Assembly (NCBI RefSeq): GCF_934725225.1
Contig: NZ_CAKVAM010000003.1
Location: 335,114 to 399,113, forward strand
Source: an uncultured Treponema sp.
Lineage (GTDB): Bacteria; Spirochaetota; Spirochaetia; Treponematales; Treponemataceae
Length of the DNA stretch: 64,000 nt
Reading direction: 5' to 3'
This document shows, piece by piece, positions 1 to 8,347 of this stretch. The notes under the pieces were generated by a model that saw only the letters and a program-made list of their open reading frames with translations, searched no databases and was not told where the DNA came from. Position numbers and translations under genes: made by a program. The first letter of the stretch is position 1; each line of letters opens with the position of its first letter.

Positions 1-1
1 T

Positions 2-592
2 ACGGTGCGCGGACTTGCAGAAAAAGAAGTCGATGCTGACCTTGCTCTTTGGCCGCTCACATTCACGCTTGGAGCAAACAGCCTTCCGCAGCTTCAGAAG
101 GACATTCTGGCAAAAACTCAGACTGTAAAGGAATATCTTGCAAGCCACGGACTTTCCGAAGAAGACTACACGGTTCAGTCGCCAAGCATAACTGACAACA
201 CTGTCAATCCGTACATGGATCAGAATAAAATTCTTTACACTTACATTGCGCAGACCGTAGTTCTTGTTCGCTCCTCAAAAGTTGCTGAAGTAAAAAAAGC
301 GCAGGACGATTCCCTTGACCTGATGAGCAGCGGAATCGCAGTTTCAAAAGACTACAACAGCAAGATTTCTTTTGAATTTACAAAACTGAATGACATAAAG
401 CCGAAGATGATTGCCGAAGCGACAAAAAATGCGCGCACAGCAGCAGAACAATTTGCGCATGACTCCGGAAGCAAAGTCGGAAAAATCAAAAAAGCAACCC
501 AGGGATTTTTCAGCATAGAGAACGCCGCCGAAGACCTTCAGGAAAAAAAGACAATCCGCGTTGTAACTACAGTCGAATATCTTTTAAAATAA
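2..592 (+). CDS. SIMPL domain (DUF541) protein, 5' partial
   Basis: The reading frame is open from base 2, so the true start lies left of the window. The visible 196 codons begin with TVRGLAEKEVDADLALWPL, the usual start of the SIMPL/DUF541 core (E. coli YggE and BP26-like proteins), and continue with the family's long amphipathic helices and a typical C-terminal end at VEYLLK. SIMPL proteins are exported oligomeric proteins of uncertain role, linked to oxidative or envelope stress. The signal peptide would be in the missing part. A short AT-rich gap separates it from the convergent tag gene. The family assignment is firm; the function is open. Confidence 0.85.
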   Translation, partial: TVRGLAEKEVDADLALWPLTFTLGANSLPQLQKDILAKTQTVKEYLASHGLSEEDYTVQSPSITDNTVNPYMDQNKILYTYIAQTVVLVRSSKVAEVKKAQDDSLDLMSSGIAVSKDYNSKISFEFTKLNDIKPKMIAEATKNARTAAEQFAHDSGSKVGKIKKATQGFFSIENAAEDLQEKKTIRVVTTVEYLLK

Positions 593-666
593 AATTGCCC
601 GAGCATATCAGGCAACAACAAACAAAATCCGCCGCGGAAAAAACAGACTGTGGCGGATTATTTTTT

Positions 667-1353
667 TCAATCCCTGAACAAAAAGCATTCTTCCCCATGC
701 GAAAAAATTACGCCGATTGCCTGCAAGAATGAATAGACAATTGTGCTTCCCATGAATTTCATTCCGCGTTTTTTTAGTTCTGCGGAGATTGAGTCTGAAA
801 GACCGTTCGTCGCCTTGCCTGTCTCGTGAATTATTTTTATTCCGGAAAAATCGGATTTGTTCTTAGAATTTTCCTCAATGATTTCGATTTTTGTATTCTT
901 CTTTTCTGCCACGGAGTCATTGCATAAATATTCGTCCAAAAACTTTTTTATGAAACTAAAGAAACTTCCGTATTCAAGGCAAATCGTCCTGAAAATTCTT
1001 GCGTTTGAAATGCTCGACTTTATTTTTAGCCGGTTTCTTATGATTTTTGGATTTGCCAAAAGTTCAGCGATTTTTTCCTCGCCGTAGCCACAGACTTTTT
1101 CAAGGTCGAATCCGTCGTAGGCAGAACGGAAATCTTCACGCTTGTTCAAGACACATTCCCATGAAAGCCCCGCCTGAAAACTTTCGAGCGTCAGCATTTC
1201 AAAAAGATATTTGTCGTCCGTGCTTTTTTCGCTGAAACTTCCCCATTCATTGTCGTGGTAGTCAATATATTTCGGATTTTTAAGGTTGCACCAATTGCAT
1301 CGCGGAAGATTTTTGTCAAAAAGATTTTTTGAATCTGACTCAGATGATGTCAT
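667..1353 (-). CDS. tag: DNA-3-methyladenine glycosylase I
   Basis: Base-excision repair enzyme that removes 3-methyladenine from alkylated DNA. Family signatures seen: RCNWCNLKNPKYIDYHDNEWG near the N-terminus (zinc Cys and conserved YHDNEWG), LFEMLTLESFQAGLSW (catalytic region), IIRNRLKIKSSISNAR, and LKKRGMKFMGSTIVYSFLQA near the C-terminus. At 228 aa it is longer than the ~190 aa E. coli enzyme because of an insertion of about 30 polar residues around positions 140-170. It overlaps the end of the upstream ArsC/Spx-like gene by 14 bp, so the two are co-transcribed. Identification is secure. Confidence 0.95.
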   Translation of the reverse strand: MTSSESDSKNLFDKNLPRCNWCNLKNPKYIDYHDNEWGSFSEKSTDDKYLFEMLTLESFQAGLSWECVLNKREDFRSAYDGFDLEKVCGYGEEKIAELLANPKIIRNRLKIKSSISNARIFRTICLEYGSFFSFIKKFLDEYLCNDSVAEKKNTKIEIIEENSKNKSDFSGIKIIHETGKATNGLSDSISAELKKRGMKFMGSTIVYSFLQAIGVIFSHGEECFLFRD

Positions 1354-1705
1354 TTCCAGTTTTCCCAGATTTTTGGTTCAAGTCCGCAGGTCGCAGCATT
1401 TTTCCGTTACGGCAAACCGGAAGTTTCATCAAAAGCTGGTTTTCAAAAAGTTTTTCTTCCTTGTTAGCGTCATCAAGATATGCGAACGAAGCGTAGTCTT
1501 TTGATTTTTTGTCCGCCAAAAGCTCGACCGCATCCGCACGTGAGCCAGCCGCGCGCGAAAGTGAATCCACAACGCTTTCAAATTCGCCCCGGCTCATAGC
1601 TTTTTCCTTTAAATCAACAAACTGAAAAGGAATCCGCCGCTCCTTGAACCACATCTGCGCCTTTTTTGTGTCAAAATTCCTTGTCGTCCCAAAAATCTGA
1701 ATCAT
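1340..1705 (-). CDS. ArsC/Spx-family thioredoxin-fold protein lacking the usual cysteine
   Basis: A 121-aa protein of the ArsC/Spx/YffB fold: it starts IQIFGTTRNFDTKKAQMWF, keeps the family pattern FKERRIPFQFVDLKEK, and ends with the cis-Pro region KLPVCRNGKM. In most relatives the N-terminal motif carries a cysteine directly before FDTKKA; here that position is Asn, so ordinary thiol chemistry there is not possible. It precedes tag and overlaps it by 14 bp. A TATAAT box (minus strand, 1711-1716 region) ends 6 nt before the ATG and no Shine-Dalgarno is present, so the mRNA is probably leaderless. It may be a regulatory or degenerate member rather than an arsenate reductase. Confidence 0.8.
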   Translation of the reverse strand: MIQIFGTTRNFDTKKAQMWFKERRIPFQFVDLKEKAMSRGEFESVVDSLSRAAGSRADAVELLADKKSKDYASFAYLDDANKEEKLFENQLLMKLPVCRNGKMLRPADLNQKSGKTGNDII

Positions 1706-1777
1706 GCGGAGATTATAGCAGAAATCTGGCGGAAGTTATAGAACACGCAACTTGTTTCTAAAGCCGCAAAATTTCGC

Positions 1778-1792
1778 TATAATCTTTTTATT
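1778..1792 (+). promoter_or_regulatory. TATAAT box giving a leaderless ywlG-like mRNA
   Basis: TATAAT at 1778-1783 lies 9 nt before the ATG at 1793 and no Shine-Dalgarno is visible between them, so transcription should begin at or next to the start codon. The same layout recurs before several other regulators and transporters here. Confidence 0.55.
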
Positions 1793-2377
1793 ATGAATAC
1801 GAACGAAAATAAAAATGCAACTCTTTCTGAAATTTCACGCCAGACGGAAAAGATAATCGCTGAGCTGCTCGATTCCCATCCGCAGAAAGCCGGCTCGGTT
1901 TTTGTAATCGGCTGCTCGACGAGCGAAGTTGCGGGCGGCTCAATCGGAAAGGACTCGAGCGCGGAAATCGGAAAAGCGATTTTTGAGACTGCAAACAGAA
2001 TTTTGTCTGAAAAAGGAATTTTTCTTGCGTGCCAGTGCTGTGAGCATTTAAACCGCGCGCTTGTTGTTGAGTGCGAGTGCGCAGAAAAATACGGACTTGA
2101 CGAGGTGAGCGTTGTTCCGTGGATTCACGGAGGCGGCTCGTTTGCGACTGCGGCTTACTACGGATTCAAGGAGCCGGTCGTCGTTGAGCATATAAAGGCG
2201 GCGGCTGGAATCGACATTGGAAGCACGCTGATTGGAATGCACTTGAAAGAAGTCGCGGTTCCAGTCCACCCGGAGCAGAAATTCGTCGGCAAGGCTTACG
2301 TTACGGCGGCTTACTCACGGCCGAAACTCATTGGTGGCGCGCGGGCAAGATACACAGCGGAAAAGCAAGAACCGTAA
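1793..2377 (+). CDS. TIGR01440/UPF0340 (YwlG-like) family protein
   Basis: A 194-aa cytoplasmic protein. It shows the strongly conserved blocks of the TIGR01440/YwlG family: FVIGCSTSEVAGGSIGKDSS, the paired cysteines in CQCCEHLNRALVVE, and the C-terminal GIDIGSTLIGMHLKEVAVPV followed by VGKAYVTAAYSRPKLIGG. The family is common in Firmicutes and has no established biochemical role. The gene is divergent from the arsC-like/tag pair with about 85 bp between. Its TAA stop (2375-2377) forms part of the first TAACG core of the 41-bp repeat array that follows, so the array begins exactly at the gene end. Confidence 0.92.
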   Translation: MNTNENKNATLSEISRQTEKIIAELLDSHPQKAGSVFVIGCSTSEVAGGSIGKDSSAEIGKAIFETANRILSEKGIFLACQCCEHLNRALVVECECAEKYGLDEVSVVPWIHGGGSFATAAYYGFKEPVVVEHIKAAAGIDIGSTLIGMHLKEVAVPVHPEQKFVGKAYVTAAYSRPKLIGGARARYTAEKQEP

Positions 2378-2627
2378 CGTTTTGAAAAATTACTTGCTGG
2401 CAAAGAACGTTACGATAACGCAAGCAGAAATCGTGTGCGGACAGCAAACGTTAAAATAACGCTAGCTGAAATTGCTTGCGGTCAAGGAAAATCAAAATAA
2501 CGTTTGAAGAAATTATGTCATGTCGGGGAACATTACTATAACGTTTAGAGAAATCATCTGCGGTCGGTCAGCGTTAAAATAACGCTTCGAGAAATTACAT
2601 AAAATCAGCAAACGTTATTTTAATGCC
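2375..2627. repeat. 41-bp phased dyad repeat array A
   Basis: TAACG cores stand at 2375, 2416, 2457, 2498, 2539, 2580 and (degenerate) 2621, exactly 41 bp apart. Each core is the right arm of a dyad, best copies CGTTAAAATAACG, joined by a 28-bp linker resembling TTTGAAGAAATT plus a GTCGG-rich end. 41 is not a multiple of three and no frame stays open, so it is non-coding. It fills the gap between the ywlG-like gene and the small secreted protein gene. Array E at 47.7 kb is its close relative. Confidence 0.9.
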
Positions 2628-2669
2628 CATAGAAGTTTCGGCCGACTTATTTCTTCGAATTTTCCTTAA

Positions 2670-2742
2670 TTGACAATTTCCATAAAAAGTAGTTTTATAT
2701 AAAAAGACTTTATAAAATAACATAATGTTTTTAGGAGTTATT
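2670..2742 (+). promoter_or_regulatory. Promoter and RBS of the small secreted protein gene
   Basis: TTGACA at 2670-2675 is followed after 18-19 bp by a TATA-rich -10 (TTTATA/TTATAT, 2694-2700). A Shine-Dalgarno TTAGGAG (2731-2737) sits 5 nt before the chosen ATG at 2743, which favours that codon over the in-frame ATG at 2725. Confidence 0.6.
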
Positions 2743-3168
2743 ATGTATTTATCAAAAAAATCGAAAGTTGTACTAGTTGCGCTCATGGTTTCAGCTTCAT
2801 CTTGCTTCGCCCAGAAATGGAAAAGCCTTGTAAATGGAATTGAAGGCAGAGTCGGCGGAAAAAACAATTCACAGACAACAGAACAAACTCAGGCAATCGA
2901 ACAAACAGAAACAAACAATGCCAAGAAAAATACTGCAAAACTTTCAAACAATCCTCAAGTTCAGAAAAAAGCCGCTTATCTTACAAAAGCCGAAGTCGCG
3001 CTAAACTCAAAAGATTACAATACTGCCGCAGAAAACTACAACAAAGCTGTAAAAACAAAGCTTCCGTCGAACGTTGACAAATCTGACGCCGACATACTTA
3101 ACACTTGGACAAAAGAAATCTATGCAAGGCTTCAATATAACAATATCAAAAGTTTTACAAACAGATAA
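2743..3168 (+). CDS. Small exported protein of unknown function, TPR-like C-terminus
   Basis: A 141-aa protein with a Sec signal peptide (positively charged start, hydrophobic VVLVALMVSAS, cleavage expected after SSCFA). A low-complexity Gln/Thr/Asn-rich segment follows at about residues 40-75. The C-terminal half (KAEVALNSKDYNTAAENYNKA) looks like a single tetratricopeptide helix pair. No family is recognised. It is monocistronic: its own promoter lies upstream and a strong terminator directly downstream. Confidence 0.75.
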   Translation: MYLSKKSKVVLVALMVSASSCFAQKWKSLVNGIEGRVGGKNNSQTTEQTQAIEQTETNNAKKNTAKLSNNPQVQKKAAYLTKAEVALNSKDYNTAAENYNKAVKTKLPSNVDKSDADILNTWTKEIYARLQYNNIKSFTNR

Positions 3169-3180
3169 CTTTTAACAGAA

Positions 3181-3218
3181 CCCGGTTTTCACAATGTGAA
3201 GCCGGGATTTTTTTTTGC
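3181..3218 (+). terminator. Intrinsic terminator
   Basis: Stem CCCGG..TTCAC / GTGAA..CCGGG with an AAT loop, followed by a run of eight T after a short ATT, 12 bp after the stop of the small secreted protein gene. Confidence 0.85.
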
Positions 3219-3330
3219 GTTCCCTGCCTTGCGGCAGGTCGGGCTTTCCGCACTTCGCTATCCGCTCATCCTTGCGCTACGCTACAGGACTGCTCCACAG
3301 GTGCTACAATCCCTAACGCATTAAGCATTA
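3218..3330. repeat. GC-rich interspersed repeat, copy 1
   Basis: Starts near GCGTTCCCTGCC, contains the GTCGGGCTTT core and ends with CTACAATCCCTAACGC. The same two ends and core recur around 17.1, 25.1, 32.3, 33.3, 34.6 and 50.1 kb. It contains short internal hairpins and no credible ORF. Confidence 0.75.
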
Positions 3331-3334
3331 ATCA

Positions 3335-4726
3335 TTACAAATTGCATTCCATCTTCCCCATTTCCGCGCGCAGAAAAATCACAGCAACCACGAACGAAAC
3401 TGCATCGCTTATGAGCGCGCTCCAGAGCATTGTCACAATATTTTTGCTCACGGTGGCAAGAATAATTGAAGCCGGAACAAAAACTATCACGTCTCGGAGC
3501 AAAGCGAGAAGCGTTGATTTTCCGCTTTTTCCGATTGACTGCAAGATTATCGCCGAGGACTTTATGAAGCATGTCATTATGATTCCGCTCAAAAAGATTC
3601 TTACGCAAAGCCGCGCATATTCAATATATTCAGGCGGGTTGCCTTTTCCGAAAATTGAAATCACCAAATCCGGAAGGAATTCAAAAATCAGGAAAACCAC
3701 AGCGCCGATTGCAAGCACAAGACGAAGAATTACACGGGCAGTTTCCTTTACGCGCGCAAAGTTTCCGGCTCCCATATTGAATCCGATAATCGGCTGGCCG
3801 CCCAAGCTGATTCCAATCACAACGGAAATAACAATTCCGAAAACTTTCATAACGATTCCAACGACCGCAAGCGGAATCACAGAGCCGAAAGCCTCGCCGG
3901 TGCTTGCGAAAGTTCCGTAGCCGTATTTTGAAAGAAGATTGTTGTTCACGGCGATTACTATCACGATTGAAAGCTGAACAATAAGAGACGCCATTCCAAT
4001 CATTGAAATTCGGGCAAGCAAAATAAAATCAGGCTTAAGACATTTAAGGCTGAGGCGGAAATTCTTTGAGCGGAAAATGTAAAAAATGCTCATCGCAAAA
4101 GTCAAAATCTGCCCGATTACAGTCGCAATCGCAGCACCTTTCACGCCCATTCCAAAGACGAAAATAAAAACCGGATCAAGAATAATGTTCGAAACCGCGC
4201 CAACAAGAGTGCAAGTCATCGCGAATTTCGGCGAGCCGTCCGCACGGATTGCGCCGTTCAATCCCTGGCCAATCATATAGAAAGGAAGCCCCATGCAGAT
4301 CACCGTAAAATACTCGTTCGCAAAATCGTAGCAGAGCTTTTCACTTGGATTCGCGCCGAAAACCGCAAGAATCTGGTTCTTGAACAAAAATCCAAAAGCG
4401 CAAAGCAAAACCGAAAGAATAACCAGAAACGAAAATCCAGTTCCAACGCACTTGTCCGCCTTTTCCCTGTTCTTCTCGCCGAGCGAAAGGCTGAACATCG
4501 CCGCCGAGCCGTCTCCCACAAGAAGCGAAAGTCCCAAAGCCAGAACTGTAAAGGGATAGACGATATTGGTCGCCGCGTTTCCGAATGCGCCCGCACTGCT
4601 CCACCCGATAAAAATCTGGTCAACAATATTGTACAAAGCCGCAACCAGCATGCTGATTACACACGGAACGGCGAAATGCCGCACAAGCCGCCCGATTTTC
4701 TCGCTCCCCAAATCATAATTTTTCAT
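3335..4726 (-). CDS. MATE family efflux transporter
   Basis: A 463-aa polytopic membrane protein with about 12 hydrophobic segments. MATE hallmarks include the N-terminal PCVISMLVAALYNIVDQIFIG, the ALGLSLLVGDGSAAMFSLSLG stretch, and the second-half counterpart GISLGGQPIIGFNMGAGNF. It is closest in style to MepA/DinF-like exporters, which expel cationic drugs or metabolites using Na+ or H+. The start ATG has GAGG 7 nt upstream. A strong hairpin terminator lies in its upstream region. The substrate cannot be read from sequence. Confidence 0.92.
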   Translation of the reverse strand: MKNYDLGSEKIGRLVRHFAVPCVISMLVAALYNIVDQIFIGWSSAGAFGNAATNIVYPFTVLALGLSLLVGDGSAAMFSLSLGEKNREKADKCVGTGFSFLVILSVLLCAFGFLFKNQILAVFGANPSEKLCYDFANEYFTVICMGLPFYMIGQGLNGAIRADGSPKFAMTCTLVGAVSNIILDPVFIFVFGMGVKGAAIATVIGQILTFAMSIFYIFRSKNFRLSLKCLKPDFILLARISMIGMASLIVQLSIVIVIAVNNNLLSKYGYGTFASTGEAFGSVIPLAVVGIVMKVFGIVISVVIGISLGGQPIIGFNMGAGNFARVKETARVILRLVLAIGAVVFLIFEFLPDLVISIFGKGNPPEYIEYARLCVRIFLSGIIMTCFIKSSAIILQSIGKSGKSTLLALLRDVIVFVPASIILATVSKNIVTMLWSALISDAVSFVVAVIFLRAEMGKMECNL

Positions 4727-4761
4727 AATTCACCTCAAGAAAAAAAACACAATCCATTAAA

Positions 4762-4814
4762 CAAAAAAAGCAGCCTAAAAACGCGCCCGAACTGGACTTA
4801 CGCTTTTGGCTGCT
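4762..4814 (-). terminator. Strong hairpin terminator upstream of the MATE gene
   Basis: On the minus strand AGCAGCC-AAAA-GCG pairs with CGC-GTTTT..-GGCTGCT, about 14 bp, followed by seven T. It can end transcripts of the histidine kinase operon (stop at 5105) or act as an attenuator in the MATE leader. Related AGCAGCC/GGCTGCT-type hairpins lie at 9379 and 20862. Confidence 0.75.
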
Positions 4815-4910
4815 CGTTAGATTGCATTTGAATTTTTAATTTCGCCTATCCTAGCAGATTTTTTGATTTTGTGTAAGCGATGAGAAGAAAATAAAATTTT
4901 TGCATGAGCC

Positions 4911-5095
4911 CAAAATACGCTGAGAAGCTCGTAAAAGTTTTCGAACGAGTTAAAAGTGCGTTGGGCGGCTCACAAAATTTTCCGAACGACCAAAAAATGC
5001 GTTGGGCAACTCGTAAATTTTTCCGAACGAGCCAAAAGTACGCTGGGCAGGCCGTGAAAGTTTTCGAACGAGTTAAAAGTGCGTTTGGCCATTGC
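4911..5095. repeat. 41-bp phased dyad repeat array B
   Basis: TRCG cores at 4916, 4957, 4998, 5039 and 5080 are exactly 41 bp apart. Each unit holds a longer dyad with arms CTCGT and ACGAG around an AAAAGTTTT centre, plus a GCGTTGGGC element. It lies between the histidine kinase stop (5105) and the terminator at 4762-4814. The sequence differs from the other arrays but the period is the same. Confidence 0.88.
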
Positions 5096-5104
5096 GTAAA
5101 AACC

Positions 5105-6463
5105 CTACACCGCCACCGAAAAGCACACACAATTCTCGCCTTTTTCAGTTTTTGTGTTCTGCACTTCGATTTTTCCGCCGTGGAGGCTTGCGATTGCCTG
5201 CGCGATTGAAAGTCCAAGCCCAGAGCCTGCCGTGCTTCTTGAGCGGTCGCCGCGGTAAAGCCGGTCGAAAACGTGGGGAATGTCTTCCTCACTGATTGCG
5301 CCTGTGTTAAGCACGGAGATTTTCGCGCGTTTTTCAGCCTGTTCTTCAATTTCAAGCGTAACCTCGCCGCCGTCCGCCGTGTACTGGAACGCGTTCTGCA
5401 GAAGATTCGAGACGCACCGCATAAGAAGAAGCGGGTCTGCCTTAAAGTCAAAGTCTTTTGCGCAATTTTTTTCCACGCTGAATTTTATGTTCTTCTTTTT
5501 TGCAAGGAGCGCAAACCGGGATGAGACATCGTCTGCAAATTTCCATGCGTTCACGTCCGCAGGCGAAATTTTCATTTCCGGGGACTCAAAGCGGCTCAAG
5601 TCCTGAAGATTCCACACGAGTTTTTCAATCAGCGTAAGCTCGGAGTAAAGGGCGGAAAAACGCTCTGCCGTAGCCTCAAGAACTCCGTCGTTCATTCCCT
5701 CAACCTGCATTTTCACCGCCGTAAGCGGAGTGCGCAAATCGTGCGAGATGTCCTGCATCCACTGCCTGCGCAAAGTCTCCTCGTGCAAAAGCCGTGCCTT
5801 CAGCTTTTTGACCGAATCCAGAATCCTGTCGAACTCGTTCACGCCAAGAGCCGCCATGTCCTTTTTCATCAAGTCCGGGGAAGAGATGTAGTCTGCAAGA
5901 GAGCGCGCCTTTTTTGAGAGCATCGTCGAAATCAGAACGGAAAGAGCAATCGTGATTGAAACTGCAAGAGCGATTCCTGCAAAAAGCCCTTTTTCCATTG
6001 TGGAGACAAAAATTCTGTTCGCCTTGTACGCCAGAAACCCGACGTTGTCCGCGCAAAGATAGCCTATTGTCTCGCCGCCGTCCTTTATCTGGACAGGAGA
6101 ATTGAGCGATAGGAAAGTTGAAAGCGAGCCGACCGATTTTTCAACTTCGTCCTGAGTGCTGACCTTTCCTTTTTCAAGAAGAAGAACGGGCTTTTTGTTC
6201 CTGTCAAAAATGTAGATGTAAAGAGAATCCGTTGTGTAAGGCATTACGGCTTTTTCAAGCTCGGAAGCGGAAAGGCTTCCCGTAAGCCTGTACGTTTTTG
6301 AGATTGCCGGAAGAATCAGAGAGACAAAGTCGTCCCTTTTGTCCGCGTTCCAGTCGTTTATCGAGCGGCTCACCGACACCGTAAAAATTACGGACATCGC
6401 GGCGATTACGGCAAAAGAGGCGGCGATAAATCCTGTAAGAATCCGTGCAAAAATCGACTTCAT
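5105..6463 (-). CDS. Sensor histidine kinase
   Basis: A 452-aa membrane kinase. TM1 is at about residues 8-30 and TM2 at about 155-178, flanking a ~120-residue periplasmic sensor domain. The HisKA helix carries the phosphoacceptor in DISHDLRTPLTAV near residue 240. The ATPase domain has the N-box CVSNLLQNAFQY and G-box GSGLGLSIAQAI. Only 3 bp separate it from the upstream OmpR-type regulator, so they form one operon with the exported protein before them. It would phosphorylate that regulator in response to an envelope signal. The 41-bp array B begins right after its stop. Confidence 0.93.
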   Translation of the reverse strand: MKSIFARILTGFIAASFAVIAAMSVIFTVSVSRSINDWNADKRDDFVSLILPAISKTYRLTGSLSASELEKAVMPYTTDSLYIYIFDRNKKPVLLLEKGKVSTQDEVEKSVGSLSTFLSLNSPVQIKDGGETIGYLCADNVGFLAYKANRIFVSTMEKGLFAGIALAVSITIALSVLISTMLSKKARSLADYISSPDLMKKDMAALGVNEFDRILDSVKKLKARLLHEETLRRQWMQDISHDLRTPLTAVKMQVEGMNDGVLEATAERFSALYSELTLIEKLVWNLQDLSRFESPEMKISPADVNAWKFADDVSSRFALLAKKKNIKFSVEKNCAKDFDFKADPLLLMRCVSNLLQNAFQYTADGGEVTLEIEEQAEKRAKISVLNTGAISEEDIPHVFDRLYRGDRSRSTAGSGLGLSIAQAIASLHGGKIEVQNTKTEKGENCVCFSVAV

Positions 6464-6466
6464 TTT

Positions 6467-7168
6467 CTATTTTTTGGAATCCGCCTTTATTCCGCTGAAC
6501 CTGTAGCCGAAGCCCCTTACGGTTGAAATCCACTGCTGCCCGATTTTTGAGCGCAAGTTCGCCATGTGTGTGTCTATCGTTCTCTCCGAGCCTTCAAAAA
6601 AATAGTTCAGGCATTCGCCCAAAAGCTGCTCACGCGAGACAACCTGCCCCGCGTTCGACGCAAGATACAAGAGGATTTTCCATTCTGTTGAAGTAAGCTC
6701 CGCAGCGTTTCCGTCAACGCTCACGCTGTGCTTCGCCTCGTCAATAATAACGGTCGAGTTTCCGCTCTTCCATTCGCCCGAAGCAGTGCTTTTTCCGCTG
6801 TCTGTTTTTCCGCTTCTTCTTAAAAGCGCGTGAACACGAAGAACAAGCTCCTTTGCCGAGAAAGGCTTGCATATGTAGTCGTCCGCGCCAAGTTCGAATC
6901 CTAAAATTCTGTCGGACTCGGAATCCTTTGCGGTCAAAAAAATAAGCGGAATGTCGCTTGTCGCCCTTATTTCCTTTGCGAGCGCGAATCCGCTTCCGTC
7001 AGGGAGCATAACGTCAAGAATCGCAAGGTCGGCCGTCTCCCTTTTTACCGCGTCCAGAACGCCCGAAACTCCGCCGAATTCAAGCGTCTTGTAGCCGTCA
7101 AGCTTCAGGTAGCCAGAAACAGCATCGCGAATCAGAGAGTTGTCCTCAACAATTATCACGCAGGCCAT
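6467..7168 (-). CDS. OmpR-family response regulator
   Basis: A 233-aa regulator. The receiver domain (about 1-120) has the acidic pair EDN near residue 9, the phosphoacceptor Asp in LAILDVMLPDGSG near residue 54 and the conserved Lys in FLTAKDS. The C-terminal winged helix (about 135-228) contains LTSTEWKILLYLASN and the recognition helix region RTIDTHMANLRSKIG. It pairs with the kinase immediately downstream. The three-gene operon starts with the exported YD-like protein, whose envelope function may be linked to the signal sensed. Confidence 0.94.
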   Translation of the reverse strand: MACVIIVEDNSLIRDAVSGYLKLDGYKTLEFGGVSGVLDAVKRETADLAILDVMLPDGSGFALAKEIRATSDIPLIFLTAKDSESDRILGFELGADDYICKPFSAKELVLRVHALLRRSGKTDSGKSTASGEWKSGNSTVIIDEAKHSVSVDGNAAELTSTEWKILLYLASNAGQVVSREQLLGECLNYFFEGSERTIDTHMANLRSKIGQQWISTVRGFGYRFSGIKADSKK

Positions 7169-7171
7169 TTT

Positions 7172-8122
7172 TCAGTTTTCCTTTTTTTCAGATGAAGATG
7201 AAGCAGAAGCCGCAGAAGAAGATGATGATGAAACTGGCGCATTGTACACAAAATTCCGCATTATGATTCCAGACGGATTTTTTTCAAGCACAATGTTTCC
7301 TTTCCAGTCGTAGAAGAATTCTTTTTCAGAGACAGTTTTTCCTTCCGCATTTTTAAGAACCGAGCGAATCATATTTCCAGCGGAAAAAGTCCGTGTCTCC
7401 TCAGTCTTCAGGCTTCCGTCCGCGCCGAGCGTTTTTATTGAAGAAGCCTTTCCGTTTGAATACGAGTAGTTCACGCTCTCGTAAAATCCGCTTGCGTCAT
7501 AGTTTTTTTCCTGCGCCAAAGTTGAGTCCGCATTGTAGATATATTCAACACGCTTGAAAAGTTTTCCGTCAGCATAGAACGAAGAATAATCTTTTACGCG
7601 TCCATCCTCGGTGTAGATGTATTTTTCAGTAAAGTTCAATGTGCCTGCCGCGGAATAAGTCTTGCATTCAGAAAGCCGGGATTTTTCGTTGTAGAAATAT
7701 TCCGCGCGCCACTCTATCTCGCCGCTTCCTGAATAAGAAGTCTCGCTTGCAAGAAGCCCCTTTTCGCCGTAGCCGTAGGAATAACGCCACTTCACGTTTT
7801 TTGACGAGTCAAGCCCGGTGATTTCTGAAATCTTTCCGTCATCAAGAAATTTCCGCCCGACAACAGTTTTTTCAGAGCCGTCATCGTTGAACTGTGTTTC
7901 CTTTGAAATCCGCCCGTCCGCAAATTCAAGAACACTGTATTTTTTTAGCGTGTCTGGAGAAGTTCCTCGATATTCTGTGACGGAAAAAGGCGAGCCGCTG
8001 AATTTAGGAGAGGTAGCCAATGTGTTTTTTGAAACTGAAACCGTGTTCTGCGGAAAAACTTCCGCGCCTACAAAAAAAAGAACGGAAACAAATATTAAAC
8101 AAAAAAGACGGGATGATTTCAT
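7172..8122 (-). CDS. Exported repeat protein, YwqK/YD-like
   Basis: A 316-aa protein with an N-terminal signal peptide (FCLIFVSVLFFVGAEVF). It is built from roughly 24-residue repeats with the pattern YxxxGxLxxxxxY..., such as YGEKGLLASETSYSGSGEIEW and YNADSTLAQEKNYDASGF, like the beta-hairpin repeats of YwqK/MORN-like and YD proteins. The C-terminus is a poly-Ser/Ala tail. The start is the second Met (8122): GAGG lies 7 nt before it. It is first in the operon with the two-component system, 3 bp from the regulator gene, so it may act as a sensor partner or target. Confidence 0.75.
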   Translation of the reverse strand: MKSSRLFCLIFVSVLFFVGAEVFPQNTVSVSKNTLATSPKFSGSPFSVTEYRGTSPDTLKKYSVLEFADGRISKETQFNDDGSEKTVVGRKFLDDGKISEITGLDSSKNVKWRYSYGYGEKGLLASETSYSGSGEIEWRAEYFYNEKSRLSECKTYSAAGTLNFTEKYIYTEDGRVKDYSSFYADGKLFKRVEYIYNADSTLAQEKNYDASGFYESVNYSYSNGKASSIKTLGADGSLKTEETRTFSAGNMIRSVLKNAEGKTVSEKEFFYDWKGNIVLEKNPSGIIMRNFVYNAPVSSSSSSAASASSSSEKKEN

Positions 8123-8226
8123 TTTAATCCTCAAGTACGTGATTTTCTTCTATTATATATAAATGCAAAATACGATTTCAAGATACAAAAGCGGTTATAA
8201 ATCTATTAAAAGTTAAAAACAAAAAC

Positions 8227-8331
8227 CAAACTGAAAAACATTTGCACAAACTAAACACACAATTCGTTTTTCAGTTTGATTTCTGCTGGCGAAAGTTGAT
8301 TTTTTAATAATTCAAAAAATCGACTTTCTGC
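8227..8331 (-). terminator. Two long inverted repeats downstream of the small lipoprotein gene
   Basis: One hairpin (8294-8331) has arms of about 14 bp built on GAAAGT.GATTTTTT with one mismatch. The next has a perfect 13-bp stem (8227-8239 with 8266-8278, CAAACTGAAAAAC) and a 26-nt loop, followed on the minus strand by T-rich sequence. Together they are the likely transcription end of the fasciclin/lipoprotein pair. The rest of 8123-8347 shows nothing else. Confidence 0.65.
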
Positions 8332-8347
8332 CAATTTTAGCAAATTT

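Noticed and set aside
6880..6905. tRNA T-loop-like sequence GTTCGAATCC
   Set aside because: It lies inside the response regulator coding sequence and no acceptor or anticodon stems surround it. No tRNA gene was found in the window.
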